Shown: positions 35,853-45,644, numbered from the stretch's first letter. The stretch is 64,000 bases of DNA from Novosphingobium sp. CF614 (GCF_900113255.1 NZ_FOOR01000004.1:1-64000), one strand, 5' to 3'. Notes: a model not told the origin generated them from the letters alone. Made by a program: numbers and translations.

Positions 35853-37046
35853 TCAATTTCCTTCCTCCGCCGGAGTGGTTGCCCGGCGCGCGATGATGGC
35901 GAAGAGCAGCGCCAGTACCAGAGGCATCGTCGGTACGCCAAGCTCCAGCGCCAGCGGCCGAGCGAAGGCCGGGGCGACGAAGGCGAGCGTGATCGCCAGC
36001 TTCTCCCAGTCGCGAAACCCCGTGCGCAGCCCCTCCCCCGCCAGCCATAGCAGCGGGAAGCCCAGCAGCACCATGTCGTAGTCCAGCACGAAGGGCGTCG
36101 CCAGCGGCGCACCGGCGAGCATGGCGGCGCCCAGCCCTGGGGACCAGCCCCGCCCCCAGACGGCACGGGCCAGCAGCAGTACCGCGAAAAGCGCCGCCGC
36201 TCCCTGCGCCGCGTAGGCGGCCAGGACCGGCGCGCCGAGCAACCTGAGGGCGGCGAACGGACTCACCATCTTGCCGAAGGGCACCGTGCCCGCCTCCATC
36301 GCCGCCCGCGCCCGCCCGCTCGCGGCCAGCCATTCGCTCCATACGCCGGGCCCGAATGCCAGCGTGGCGAAGCCGGCGAGCGCCAGCGCCGTCACCGCGG
36401 CGACCGCGATCACTTTCCATTCGCGGGTCAGCAGCAGCGCCAGCGGCACCAGCGGCCCGAACTGCGGCTTGATGGTGGCAAGGCCAAGCAGCACGCCCGC
36501 CATCACCGGCCGAGTGGGCACCAGCCAGGCCGCGAGGCCGAGCAGGCCGGCGACGAGGAACGATGTCTGCCCATGGGTCACGACGATCGGCACCGCCGGA
36601 AAGGCGAGAAACGGCAGCCAAAGCGGCATGTCCGGCAGCGACGCTTTCCACCATGCCCGCAAGGCGAGCAGATGGAACGCCCCCGTCGCCAGCAGCCAGG
36701 CACCGAGCGCCGGAAAGTAGCCCAGCAGCCCCAGCGGCCAGCACAGCGGCAGGAACACCGGCGGGTAGAAGAACGCGGTATAGCCGTCCCCCGAAGCGAA
36801 ATAGGCACGCTGCGCGGCCATGTGCGCAGCCGCGTCGTAGACCTCGCCCCCGACATGCAACATCCGCCCCGAGGTCCAGAAACCGATGAAATCGCTGCCG
36901 AGCAGAAAACCGTTGCGATCCACGCCGCCGCGCGATGTCGCCACCAGGAAGGCCAGCATGGCCAGGTTGAGCACGGCAAGCAGCCGCAAGTAACCCATGG
37001 CACGCGCGCGGCCGAGCCAGTCCATCCGTCGCAGGAAATCCCCCAT
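35853..37046 (-). CDS. GT87 family membrane glycosyltransferase (DUF2029)
   Basis: About 397 residues with some ten predicted transmembrane helices. The GT-C type features are an early acidic loop (LLGSDFIGFWTSGRML), a tyrosine-rich FFYPPVFLPLCWPLG and a conserved THGQTSFLVAGLLGLA followed by GLATIKPQFG. Such enzymes use polyprenyl-phosphate sugars at the outer face of the membrane; the acceptor is unknown. The start is uncertain: ATGs at 37100, 37082 and 37046 are possible and none has a good ribosome-binding site. It diverges from moxR. Confidence 0.78.
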   Translation of the reverse strand: MGDFLRRMDWLGRARAMGYLRLLAVLNLAMLAFLVATSRGGVDRNGFLLGSDFIGFWTSGRMLHVGGEVYDAAAHMAAQRAYFASGDGYTAFFYPPVFLPLCWPLGLLGYFPALGAWLLATGAFHLLALRAWWKASLPDMPLWLPFLAFPAVPIVVTHGQTSFLVAGLLGLAAWLVPTRPVMAGVLLGLATIKPQFGPLVPLALLLTREWKVIAVAAVTALALAGFATLAFGPGVWSEWLAASGRARAAMEAGTVPFGKMVSPFAALRLLGAPVLAAYAAQGAAALFAVLLLARAVWGRGWSPGLGAAMLAGAPLATPFVLDYDMVLLGFPLLWLAGEGLRTGFRDWEKLAITLAFVAPAFARPLALELGVPTMPLVLALLFAIIARRATTPAEEGN

Positions 37047-37117
37047 CGCGCGCTTGTGCCGTGGCCGACAGGGGTTGTCCATGACGCTTCGTTCGATCAT
37101 CCGCGAACCATCTTGCC

Positions 37118-37133
37118 TTGCTGCGTCGCACAA
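37118..37133. promoter_or_regulatory. TGC-rich near-palindrome TTGCTGCGTCGCACAA, possible PhaR box
   Basis: In the gap between the divergent GT87 and moxR genes. It resembles the phaR-upstream palindrome (TTTGCTGCGCAGCAAA) with a 2-nt spacer between TGC half-sites. It falls inside the longest possible GT87 reading frame, but upstream of the start preferred here. Function is inferred. Confidence 0.3.
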
Positions 37134-37174
37134 CATAGGGCTTGATGGCATAGTCAAGCGGACAGGATCAGCCG

Positions 37175-38020
37175 ATGCAGCGTTTCGAGGGAACCAGCAA
37201 CTACGTCGCCACCGACGATCTGAAAGTCGCGGTCAATGCCGCGGTGCTGCTGCGCCGCCCCTTGCTGGTCAAGGGCGAGCCCGGCACCGGCAAGACCGTC
37301 TTGGCCGAACAGATCGCCGCCGCGCTCGGCGCTCCGCTCATCACCTGGAACGTCAAGTCCACCACCAAGGCGCACCAGGGCCTCTACGAATACGACGCGG
37401 TCGCCCGCCTGCGCGACGGACAACTGGGCGACGCCCGCGTGCACGACATCTCCAACTACATCCGCAAGGGCAAGCTGTGGGAGGCCTTCACTTCGCCCGA
37501 ACTGCCCGTGCTGCTGATCGACGAGGTCGACAAGGCCGATATCGAGTTTCCCAACGACCTGCTGGCCGAACTCGATCGCATGGCCTTCGACGTCTACGAG
37601 ACCGGCGAGCACATCGCCGCGGTGGAGCGGCCGATCGTCGTCATTACATCGAACAACGAGAAGGACCTGCCCGACGCCTTCCTGCGCCGCTGCTTCTTCC
37701 ACTACATCAAGTTCCCCGACCGCGAGACGATGGAAGCGATCATCGACGTGCACTTCCCCGGCATCCAGAAGACGCTGGTGCGCAAGGCGATGGAAGTGTT
37801 CTACGAACTGCGCGAGGTGCCGGGCCTGAAGAAGAAGCCTTCCACCAGCGAACTGCTCGACTGGCTCAAGCTGCTGCTGAACGAGGACATGCCGCTCGAC
37901 GTGCTGCAGAACCAGGACCCTAGCAAGGCGATCCCGCCGCTCCACGGAGCGCTGCTGAAGAACGAGCAGGACGTGATGCTGTTCGAACGGCTGGCCTTCA
38001 TGGCGCGGCGCGGCGGATAG
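37175..38020 (+). CDS. MoxR family AAA+ ATPase
   Basis: 281 residues. Walker A is KGEPGTGKTVLAEQIA, Walker B VLLIDEVDKA, and sensor 1 VITSNNEKDLPDAFLRRC. Members act as chaperones that remodel or insert cofactors into partner enzymes, usually with a von Willebrand factor A (CoxE/YehP-like) protein encoded next door. No such partner follows: the next gene is convergent. It may act alone or with a partner elsewhere. Confidence 0.9.
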   Translation: MQRFEGTSNYVATDDLKVAVNAAVLLRRPLLVKGEPGTGKTVLAEQIAAALGAPLITWNVKSTTKAHQGLYEYDAVARLRDGQLGDARVHDISNYIRKGKLWEAFTSPELPVLLIDEVDKADIEFPNDLLAELDRMAFDVYETGEHIAAVERPIVVITSNNEKDLPDAFLRRCFFHYIKFPDRETMEAIIDVHFPGIQKTLVRKAMEVFYELREVPGLKKKPSTSELLDWLKLLLNEDMPLDVLQNQDPSKAIPPLHGALLKNEQDVMLFERLAFMARRGG

Positions 38021-38058
38021 GATCGACCGCCCTTTGGAACGACCCGTCGTCCGAGCGG

Positions 38059-38077
38059 TCCCGGGTCACGTCCGGGA
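38059..38077. terminator. hairpin between convergent moxR and the acyl-AMP ligase gene
   Basis: TCCCGG (38059-38064) and CCGGGA (38072-38077) with a 7-nt loop, 39 nt after the moxR stop. No T-run on either strand, so the assignment as a bidirectional terminator is tentative. Confidence 0.4.
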
Positions 38078-38115
38078 AGACGAGTGAATCGAATCGGCCG
38101 CGGGTTCTACCGGGA

Positions 38116-39876
38116 TCACGCCGCCAGCTTGAACGGCTCGATCTCGCCCGAAAGGTAGAGCTTCTTCGCCTTGGCGCGGCTGAGCTTGCCCGAGCTGGTG
38201 CGCGGCAGGCTCTTTGGCGGCACCAGCTCCACCACGCAGTTCATGCCCGTGATCGAGCGTACCTTGTCGCGGATCTCGTCGCGTAGCGCCACGCGGGCCT
38301 GCGGGTCGGAAACGCGGCAGTGGACGAGCACGGCGGGGGTTTCCTCGCCGTTTTCCATCTCGATCGAGAAGGCCGCGATGTCACCGTGGTTGAAGCCGGG
38401 AAGCTGCTCGACCGCCCACTCGATGTCTTGCGGCCAGTGGTTCTTGCCGTTGATGATAATCATGTCCTTGGCGCGCCCGACGATGAACAGGTAGCCGTTC
38501 GCCATGTAGCCCATGTCGCCGGTGTCCAGCCAGCCGTCCACCAGGCACGCCGCCGTCGCCTCGGGATCGCGGAAGTAGGAATGCATCACGCTGGTGCCCC
38601 GGCACCAGACCTTGCCGATCTTGTGATCGCCCAGCGTCTCGCCCTTTTCGCCCCGGATCACGACTTCCATGTCCTTCACCGGCTTGCCGCAATTGACGAT
38701 GGCGCGGTAGCGGGCCGGGCGGCTGAGGTCGCGCGGCGAGCCCGACAGGCGTTCCTCCTCCACCAGTTCGACGCGGATGCCTTCGCCCGGGGGCATGACG
38801 GTGACCGCCAGCGTCGCTTCGGCAAGGCCGTAGCTCGGCAGGAAGGCGCCGGCCTTGAAGCCCGCATCGGCGAAGGCATTGACGAAGCTCTGCATCACGT
38901 CGGGCCGGATCATGTCGGCGCCGTTGCCGGCCAGGCGCCAACGCGACAGGTCGAAGCGGTCGGCGACCGAACTCTGGCTCGAGATGCGGCGGGCGCAGAT
39001 GTCGTAGCCGAAAGTCGGCGAATACGAGATCGACGTGCCCTGGTTGCGGGTTATCAGGTCCAGCCACGCGAGCGGCCGCCGCGCGAAATCCTCGGTCTTG
39101 AGGTAGTCGCCCGAGACCTGGTTGGCAATCAGCGAAAGGAAGCAGCCGACAAGGCCCATGTCGTGATACCAGGGCAGCCACGAGATGCAGCGGTCGCCTT
39201 CGCCCAGTTGCATGCCGTGGCTGTGCGCGGCCAGGTTCGAAAGCAGCGAGCGATGCGTGACGGCGACCCCGTGCGGGAAGCGGGTCGAGCCGCTCGAATA
39301 CTGCAGATAGCAGATGTCGTCCGGGTCCGGACTGGGCAGGTCGCAAACAGGCGCGTCCTTCGCCGCGAAATCGGCCCAGGTGGCGTGGTCGCAGCCCTGG
39401 CGCGCGGCGGCGGCGGCCGTCAGCGCGGCGATCTCGTCCGGGCCGACCAGCATGATCGGGTCCGCGCTGGAGAGCTGGACCGCCAGCTGCTCGATATAGT
39501 TGTCCCTGCCGCCGAAGCTGGTGGGCAGCGGCAGCGGCACCGGCCAGGCACCGGCATAGACGGCGCCGCAGAACAGCGCCGCGAAATCCGGTCCGGTCTC
39601 GGCGATCAGGGCGACGCGGTCGCTCGGCTTCACGCCGCGCGCGATCAGCGCATAAGCGATGGCAAGCGAATCTTCGCGCAGCGCGCTGAAGGGATAGACC
39701 CGCGTCAGCTGTCCGCGCGGATCATGGAAATTGAACCCGCGCTCGCCCCTTGCGGCATAGTCGAGCGCCTCGCAGAAAGTGTCGAAATCGGCGAACCGCC
39801 TTGGCAATGCGTCATCGTTTGGCGTCGCTGCAAGTGCCTGACCCGAATTCGGCACCATGCTGATGGTGTCGGCCAT
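38116..39876 (-). CDS. fatty acyl-AMP ligase (FAAL)
   Basis: 586 residues of the ANL superfamily. Core motifs: YLQYSSGSTRFPHGV (A3 loop), SWLPWYHDMGL, SYGLAEATLAV (A5), LDTGDMGYM (A7) and PRTSSGKLSRAKAKKLY (A10, catalytic lysine). The LPWYHDMGLVG and FAAL-type arrangement favour an acyl-AMP ligase that loads an acyl carrier protein over a CoA ligase. Related alphaproteobacterial enzymes feed sphingolipid or polyketide-like lipid synthesis; no carrier protein or serine palmitoyltransferase gene is adjacent, so the pathway is open. A TATAAT box lies 28-33 nt upstream. Confidence 0.88.
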   Translation of the reverse strand: MADTISMVPNSGQALAATPNDDALPRRFADFDTFCEALDYAARGERGFNFHDPRGQLTRVYPFSALREDSLAIAYALIARGVKPSDRVALIAETGPDFAALFCGAVYAGAWPVPLPLPTSFGGRDNYIEQLAVQLSSADPIMLVGPDEIAALTAAAAARQGCDHATWADFAAKDAPVCDLPSPDPDDICYLQYSSGSTRFPHGVAVTHRSLLSNLAAHSHGMQLGEGDRCISWLPWYHDMGLVGCFLSLIANQVSGDYLKTEDFARRPLAWLDLITRNQGTSISYSPTFGYDICARRISSQSSVADRFDLSRWRLAGNGADMIRPDVMQSFVNAFADAGFKAGAFLPSYGLAEATLAVTVMPPGEGIRVELVEEERLSGSPRDLSRPARYRAIVNCGKPVKDMEVVIRGEKGETLGDHKIGKVWCRGTSVMHSYFRDPEATAACLVDGWLDTGDMGYMANGYLFIVGRAKDMIIINGKNHWPQDIEWAVEQLPGFNHGDIAAFSIEMENGEETPAVLVHCRVSDPQARVALRDEIRDKVRSITGMNCVVELVPPKSLPRTSSGKLSRAKAKKLYLSGEIEPFKLAA

Positions 39877-39903
39877 TTTTATCTAACCCGTTGTTGTTAT
39901 ACC

Positions 39904-39909
39904 ATTATA
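39904..39909 (-). promoter_or_regulatory. -10 element of the FAAL gene
   Basis: A perfect TATAAT on the minus strand (39909-39904), predicting a start near 39897 and a leader of about 20 nt before the ATG at 39876. The surrounding AT-rich DNA stands out from the GC-rich flanks. The -35 region is weak. Confidence 0.55.
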
Positions 39910-40022
39910 GTGCGAAACTAGGCGCTTCTAACCGGCGTTTCCTGAACCGGAGATAGCTAATTCCTGCCGAACGGTTTCGCACTCTCCCCAATCTGAGCCG
40001 AGTGTGGCACGAATAGGGCAAG

Positions 40023-40592
40023 ATGTCCGTCAAGCGTCACAATCCACACCCCCTCACGTCCACCGGCCTGGAGGAACTGGCGCTGGCTTATGTCGCGCGC
40101 TTCGCGACGACGCAAGCCAGGCTGGGCGCCTATCTCCACCGCAAGCTGCGGGAACGCGGCTGGGCGGGAGCCGGCTCCCCGCCGGTCGACGCGGTGGTGC
40201 GGCGCCATGTCGAGGCCGGGCACGTCGACGATGCGGCCTGGGCGCGGATGAAGGCGGGCAGCTTGCTGCGGCGCGGATATGGCGCCCGGCGGGTCGGCGA
40301 GGCGCTGGGGCAGGCCGGCGTGGAGGAACAGGTTCGCGAGGAGGCTCGCCCAGGCGAGAGCGAACAGCGCCGCGCGGCGCTGGTCATGGCGCGGCGGCGG
40401 CGGTTCGGGCCTTTCGCGGTTCAGATCCCCGGCGGGGCCCCGCAGGAAAGACAGCGCGAAAGGCAGATCGCCGCGATGCTGCGTGCCGGGCACCCGCTCG
40501 ACATCGCGCGCCGGATCGTGGATGCCAGCGATCCCGAAGCGGCTGAACAATGGGCCGAGTCGGTTGCCGGAGACGATGTCGGAGATGATTGA
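40023..40592 (+). CDS. recX: RecX family regulator
   Basis: 189 residues, mostly helical with repeated three-helix units (YVARFATTQARLGAYLHRKLRERGW; LLRRGYGARRVGEALGQAGV). RecX binds and inhibits RecA filaments. The gene is not next to recA. It directly abuts the DUF192 gene (GTG on the base after its stop). Confidence 0.85.
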   Translation: MSVKRHNPHPLTSTGLEELALAYVARFATTQARLGAYLHRKLRERGWAGAGSPPVDAVVRRHVEAGHVDDAAWARMKAGSLLRRGYGARRVGEALGQAGVEEQVREEARPGESEQRRAALVMARRRRFGPFAVQIPGGAPQERQRERQIAAMLRAGHPLDIARRIVDASDPEAAEQWAESVAGDDVGDD

Positions 40593-41096
40593 GTGCGCCT
40601 GACCAGGATTTTCACCGCCGCATTCCTGCTTGCCCCCGCGTTGCTGCCCACGGCCGCCTGCTCGCAAGGCGGGCAGGAGGCGACCGCCGGCGCCGCTCCG
40701 TCGCAGCCGGCGGTCCACCCCGAGTCGGGCCTCCCGGTGATCGGCCTCAAGATCAGGTCGGGCGGAAAGACCCACCATTTCCGCGTCGAAGTGGCAAGCA
40801 CGCAGGAACAGCAGGCAAAGGGCCTGATGTTCCGCACGCAGATGGGCGCAGACGAAGGCATGCTGTTCCCGGAGGACAGGCCGCGCCGCCTGGCGTTCTG
40901 GATGCGCAACACCGTGATCGCGCTCGACATCATCTTCATCGGCACCGATCACAAGATCCTGAACATCGCCGCCAACGCCGTCCCCTACGACGAAACGCCG
41001 CTCCCCGCCGCCGGCCTCGCCAGCGGCGTGCTGGAGCTGAACGGCGGCCGGGCAGCGGAACTGGGCATCAAGCCGGGCGACAAAGTGGAATGGTAG
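40593..41096 (+). CDS. DUF192 lipoprotein
   Basis: 167 residues. Signal peptide with lipobox PTAAC (Cys23), then a DUF192 beta-barrel domain with the hallmark GLMFRTQMGADEGMLFPED and FWMRNTVIALDIIFI. The function of DUF192 is unknown. The GTG start is immediately after the recX stop, so translation is coupled. No strong ribosome-binding site is needed for such coupling and none is clear. Confidence 0.9.
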   Translation: MRLTRIFTAAFLLAPALLPTAACSQGGQEATAGAAPSQPAVHPESGLPVIGLKIRSGGKTHHFRVEVASTQEQQAKGLMFRTQMGADEGMLFPEDRPRRLAFWMRNTVIALDIIFIGTDHKILNIAANAVPYDETPLPAAGLASGVLELNGGRAAELGIKPGDKVEW

Positions 41097-41230
41097 GCGC
41101 GTGCAAACCGTGTAAATCCTACCCCGCGAACCCGCGATGTTCTTCGCGGCCGGGGACCGTCGGCCCCTCGCCCCTTGCCATCGCGCGACCCCGCGCCTAG
41201 CGGCTCGCGCGTCAGCAACAGGAGTCGAAC

Positions 41231-42544
<1,314 letters not shown>

Positions 42545-42647
42545 CCCGGGGCCGGCGCGGTCCCCCCAAGCACTTCCCATGCCCCGAAATCCCGCCTAGC
42601 ATCACGCAACCTAGCGGGTGGGCCCAGCAGGAGGAGCAGGAGGAAGA

Positions 42648-43007
42648 ATGCATATCGTGCGCACCATCGCGTGGATTGCGGCCACCGCGATCCTCGTCGC
42701 CTTCATCGCCATGAACTGGACCAAGGTCCCGGTGAATTTCTGGCCGCTCGACGATGGCAACTACGTCCACTTCGAATGGCCGGTGGGGATCGTCGCCCTG
42801 CTGTTCTTCCTGCTCGGCATGACGCCGGCCTGGCTTTACCTGCGAGCGGTGCGCTGGCGGCTGAACCGGCGGATCGCCACTCTCGAAAACTCGCTGCGCG
42901 CCAATTCCATGCCTTCGATCAATGCGCGGCCCGACGATGCGGCTTCAACCGCAAGCGGATCCCTGGAAACGCCGTCGCCTGACGCTTCCACCATGACAAG
43001 TACCTGA
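42648..43007 (+). CDS. lapA: LapA domain protein (DUF1049)
   Basis: 119 residues with two transmembrane helices (about 3-22 and 45-66) and a short coiled cytoplasmic segment, typical of LapA. In enterobacteria LapA works with LapB/YciM to control LPS synthesis through LpxC turnover, and lapA-lapB-pyrF is a conserved order. Here lapA precedes pyrF with 12 nt between and no lapB. A strong GGAGGAGCAGGAGGAA region precedes the ATG. The Ser/Thr/Asp-rich tail is longer than usual. Confidence 0.85.
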   Translation: MHIVRTIAWIAATAILVAFIAMNWTKVPVNFWPLDDGNYVHFEWPVGIVALLFFLLGMTPAWLYLRAVRWRLNRRIATLENSLRANSMPSINARPDDAASTASGSLETPSPDASTMTST

Positions 43008-43019
43008 AAGCCTGAGCCG

Positions 43020-43721
43020 ATGAACCACAATCCCGTCTATCTCGCCCTCGACCTGCCCCGCCTCGAAGCCGCCGAGGCGTTGGCGCGCAAGGTCGCCGGG
43101 CACATCGGCGGGATCAAGCTGGGGCTGGAGTTCTTCTGCGCCCATGGCCACCACGGCGTGCACGAACTGCACAAACTGGGCTTGCCGATCTTCCTCGACC
43201 TCAAGCTGCACGACATTCCCAACACGGTCGCCGCCGCGATGCAGGCGATCCACGTGCTCGAACCCGCGATCGTCACCGTGCACGCCGCTGGCGGGCGCGC
43301 GATGATGGAGGACGCCAAGGCGGCGGCGGGCGAAAACTGCAAGGTGGTGGCCGTCACCGTGCTCACCAGCCTTGATGACGACGACCTGACCGCCATCGGC
43401 GTCAGCGCGGATCCGCATGCGCAGGCGCTGCGCCTTGCCGAACTGGCCCAGGCGGCGGGCCTCGACGGCATCGTCTGCTCCGGGCATGAAGTGGGCGCGG
43501 TGCACAAGCAGTGGAAGGACGGGTTCTTCGTCGTTCCCGGCCTGCGTCCCGATGATGGCAAGGGCCGGGGCAGGAACGGGAATGGAACCGGCGACCAGAA
43601 ACGCACCGTCACCCCGCGCGAGGCGCGCGACGCCGGGGCCAGCGTGCTGGTGATCGGCCGCCCGATCAGCCGCGCCGATGACCCCCTCACCGTCGCCCGC
43701 GCCATCGAAGCCACGCTCTGA
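43020..43721 (+). CDS. pyrF: orotidine 5'-phosphate decarboxylase
   Basis: 233 residues, TIM barrel; last step of UMP synthesis. The catalytic motif FLDLKLHDIPNTV is present, as are VTVHAAGG and VIGRPIS. An insert of about 12 Gly/Arg/Asn-rich residues (GKGRGRNGNGTG) extends the mobile phosphate-gripper loop between GLRPD and GDQKR; most homologues have only a few residues here. Otherwise the enzyme looks intact. Co-transcribed with lapA. Confidence 0.95.
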   Translation: MNHNPVYLALDLPRLEAAEALARKVAGHIGGIKLGLEFFCAHGHHGVHELHKLGLPIFLDLKLHDIPNTVAAAMQAIHVLEPAIVTVHAAGGRAMMEDAKAAAGENCKVVAVTVLTSLDDDDLTAIGVSADPHAQALRLAELAQAAGLDGIVCSGHEVGAVHKQWKDGFFVVPGLRPDDGKGRGRNGNGTGDQKRTVTPREARDAGASVLVIGRPISRADDPLTVARAIEATL

Positions 43722-43821
43722 GGAAGCAGGGCCGATGCCGGGCCGGTGTCGGGCCGGTTCAGGCACCGGCAACCTCAGGCGCTCCAGATCAAGGCTTCGA
43801 TAGATTGGATGGAGAGACCCA

Positions 43822-44586
43822 ATGAAGCGCCCGAACCTGATTACCGCCCTCGCCCTGGCCACCGCTCTCGCGACCGGCGGCGCGCAGCCGGCGCTGGCGC
43901 AGCAAGCCAGCCCGGTTCCCGCGATCGAAGCGGGCCATACCCTGCTGACGGTATCCGCCCAGGGCTCTTCCACCCGCACCCCGGACATGGCCAGCTACTC
44001 CGCCGGCGTGACCACGCAAGGGACCACCGCCAGCGAGGCGCTGTCGGCCAATTCGGCGCTGATGACCCGCGTCATCGCGGCGCTCAAGCAGGCCGGGATC
44101 GCCGACAAGGATATCCAGACCAGCAACCTCAACCTCAACCCGGTCTACGCCCAGCCCAAGCGCCAGCCCGATGGCAGCCATGAGGATGGCCCCCAGCGCA
44201 TCGTCGGCTACCAAGCGACCAACACCGTCTCCGTCCGCCAGCGCAAGCTGGAGGCCATGGGCAAGGTCATCGACGCGCTGGTCAATGCCGGCGCCAACCA
44301 GGTCAACGGGCCGAACTTCATGCTGGCCGAGCCCGACGCGGCGCAGGATGAAGCCCGCAAGGCGGCGATGAAGGATGCCCGCGCCCGCGCCAATCTCTAT
44401 GCCGGGGCGGCGGGCCTGCGCGTTGCGCGCATCGTCTCGATCAGCGAAAGCGGCGGTTATGCCCCCACCCCCGTGATGTACATGCGCAAGGAAGCGATGG
44501 ACGTCGCCTCGGCCCCGCCGCCGGTCGCGGCCGGCGAGCTGGAAATGAACGTGAACCTGACGGTGCAGTTCGAACTGGCGCCCTGA
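43822..44586 (+). CDS. periplasmic SIMPL-domain protein (DUF541)
   Basis: 254 residues with a Sec signal peptide (cleavage after QPALA, near residue 26). The SIMPL domain is evident (LLTVSAQGSSTRTPDMASYSAG, IQTSNLNLNPVY, YQATNTVSVRQRKL, ARKAAMKDARARANLYA). Members are oligomeric periplasmic proteins of unclear function, linked to oxidative stress and outer-membrane assembly. A 15-bp tandem repeat covers its stop codon. Confidence 0.9.
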   Translation: MKRPNLITALALATALATGGAQPALAQQASPVPAIEAGHTLLTVSAQGSSTRTPDMASYSAGVTTQGTTASEALSANSALMTRVIAALKQAGIADKDIQTSNLNLNPVYAQPKRQPDGSHEDGPQRIVGYQATNTVSVRQRKLEAMGKVIDALVNAGANQVNGPNFMLAEPDAAQDEARKAAMKDARARANLYAGAAGLRVARIVSISESGGYAPTPVMYMRKEAMDVASAPPPVAAGELEMNVNLTVQFELAP

Positions 44587-44627
44587 ACACCGGCAACCTG
44601 AACACCGGCAACCCGAGCACTGGCTAC
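44583..44627. repeat. 15-bp tandem repeat over the SIMPL stop codon
   Basis: CTGAACACCGGCAAC twice (44583-44597, 44598-44612) and a decayed third unit (44613-44627). The first unit contains the TGA stop, so unit number does not change the protein. Confidence 0.7.
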
Positions 44628-44869
44628 GCATCGACGCCGATCCACCGCGAAAAGCCGTCGTTTCGCCGTTGATCCGGATTCGTTCAGGAGCAGTTCGGCG
44701 CCGCGTGCGTAACAATCATACCCATCGTTGCTCGCTGCTTCATGTGCACGAGCGCACCTCGGCCCTTGGGGCCGGTTCAGCCGTCCGGCCATCGTCGGAC
44801 GACCCTTAGTGCCCCGCGGGTCCGGGGCCGAGTTCCGGGGCCGCGCCCCGTACCGAAGAGGAGTATGAC
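44628..44869. promoter_or_regulatory. upstream region of the duplicated secreted protein gene
   Basis: Contains a short hairpin (CGGCCC / GGGCCG near 44760-44774) and a direct repeat TCCGGGGCCG (about 44820-44846) just before an AGGAG ribosome-binding site. It should hold the promoter of the gene at 44870, but I cannot place -35/-10 boxes with confidence. Confidence 0.35.
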
Positions 44870-45469
44870 ATGAAAAAATCGCTCATCGCCGCCGCGATCG
44901 CCGCAGCGAGCCTTGCCCCCCTGGCCGCCATGGCGCAGGACGCGGCCACCGCTGCCGCGCCCGCCCCGACGGTGGGAGCCAAGGTCTATGGCCCCGAGGG
45001 TGACGAAGTGGGCACGGTCGAAGCCGTGCAGGGCGGCGTTGTCACCGTCAACACCGGTACGGCCCGCGCCGGCCTGCCGACCAGCGCCTTCGCCACGCGC
45101 GAAAAGGGCCTGACCATCGGCATGACCAAGACCCAGCTCGAAGCCGCCGTCAACGGTGCCCAGGCCCAGAACGGGGCCGCCAAGGAAACCGCCATGGTCG
45201 CCGACGCGCCGATCAAGAGCAGCGACGGCGTGGTGCTCGGCACGATCGCCAAGATCGAGGGCGACGACGTGACCGTCCAACTCAGCAGCGGCGCCTCGGT
45301 CGTCCTCAAGAAATCATACCTCGGCCTCGTCGACAACGCGCTGACGCTCGGCATGACCGCCGATGCCTTCAACAAGCAGACTCAGGCCAGCGCCGCCGCC
45401 CAGGCCAGCAGCGACGCCGCAGCCCCGGCATCGGGCGCAACCGCCGCGACCGAGAGTACCGGTGAATAA
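44870..45469 (+). CDS. secreted protein with two tandem PRC-barrel-like repeats
   Basis: 199 residues. A clear signal peptide (MKKSLIAAAIAAASLAPLAAMAQ, cleaved after AMA). Two homologous segments of about 55 residues follow: 36-92 (AKVYGPEGDEVGTVEAVQGG to GLTIGMTKTQLEAAV) and 112-166 (APIKSSDGVVLGTIAKIEGD to ALTLGMTADAFNKQ). The G-x-x-G-x-V pattern and strand spacing resemble PRC barrels. The C-terminus is Ala/Ser-rich and disordered. Function unknown; an abundant periplasmic protein is likely from the signal and strong ribosome-binding site. Confidence 0.75.
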   Translation: MKKSLIAAAIAAASLAPLAAMAQDAATAAAPAPTVGAKVYGPEGDEVGTVEAVQGGVVTVNTGTARAGLPTSAFATREKGLTIGMTKTQLEAAVNGAQAQNGAAKETAMVADAPIKSSDGVVLGTIAKIEGDDVTVQLSSGASVVLKKSYLGLVDNALTLGMTADAFNKQTQASAAAQASSDAAAPASGATAATESTGE

Positions 45470-45500
45470 TGCCAAGTCTCTCTTGAGGTGAGACTCACGC

Positions 45501-45644
45501 CGTGGCGAGGCGGGTAAGCCGCCGAAGCGATCCAGGGCGGCGCCAACTCGCCCTGGCCCAACCGCTCCGGACGGCCAAACCGTGTCCGATGGCTCGCGAT
45601 GGACGAAAAGGGAGCAAGGGTTGCGATCAATGGAATGGGGTATG
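45501..45644. repeat. dispersed palindromic repeat, copy B
   Basis: Shares with copies A and C the segments TGGCGAGGCGGGTAAGCCGC, GCCGAAGCGATCCAGGGCGG, GGCTCGCGATGGACGAA and the tail GGGAGCAAGGGTTGCGATC followed by AATGGAATGGGGTAT. It is the most diverged copy in its middle. It lies between the convergent secreted-protein and TadE genes, where it could form a terminator-like structure. Confidence 0.65.
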
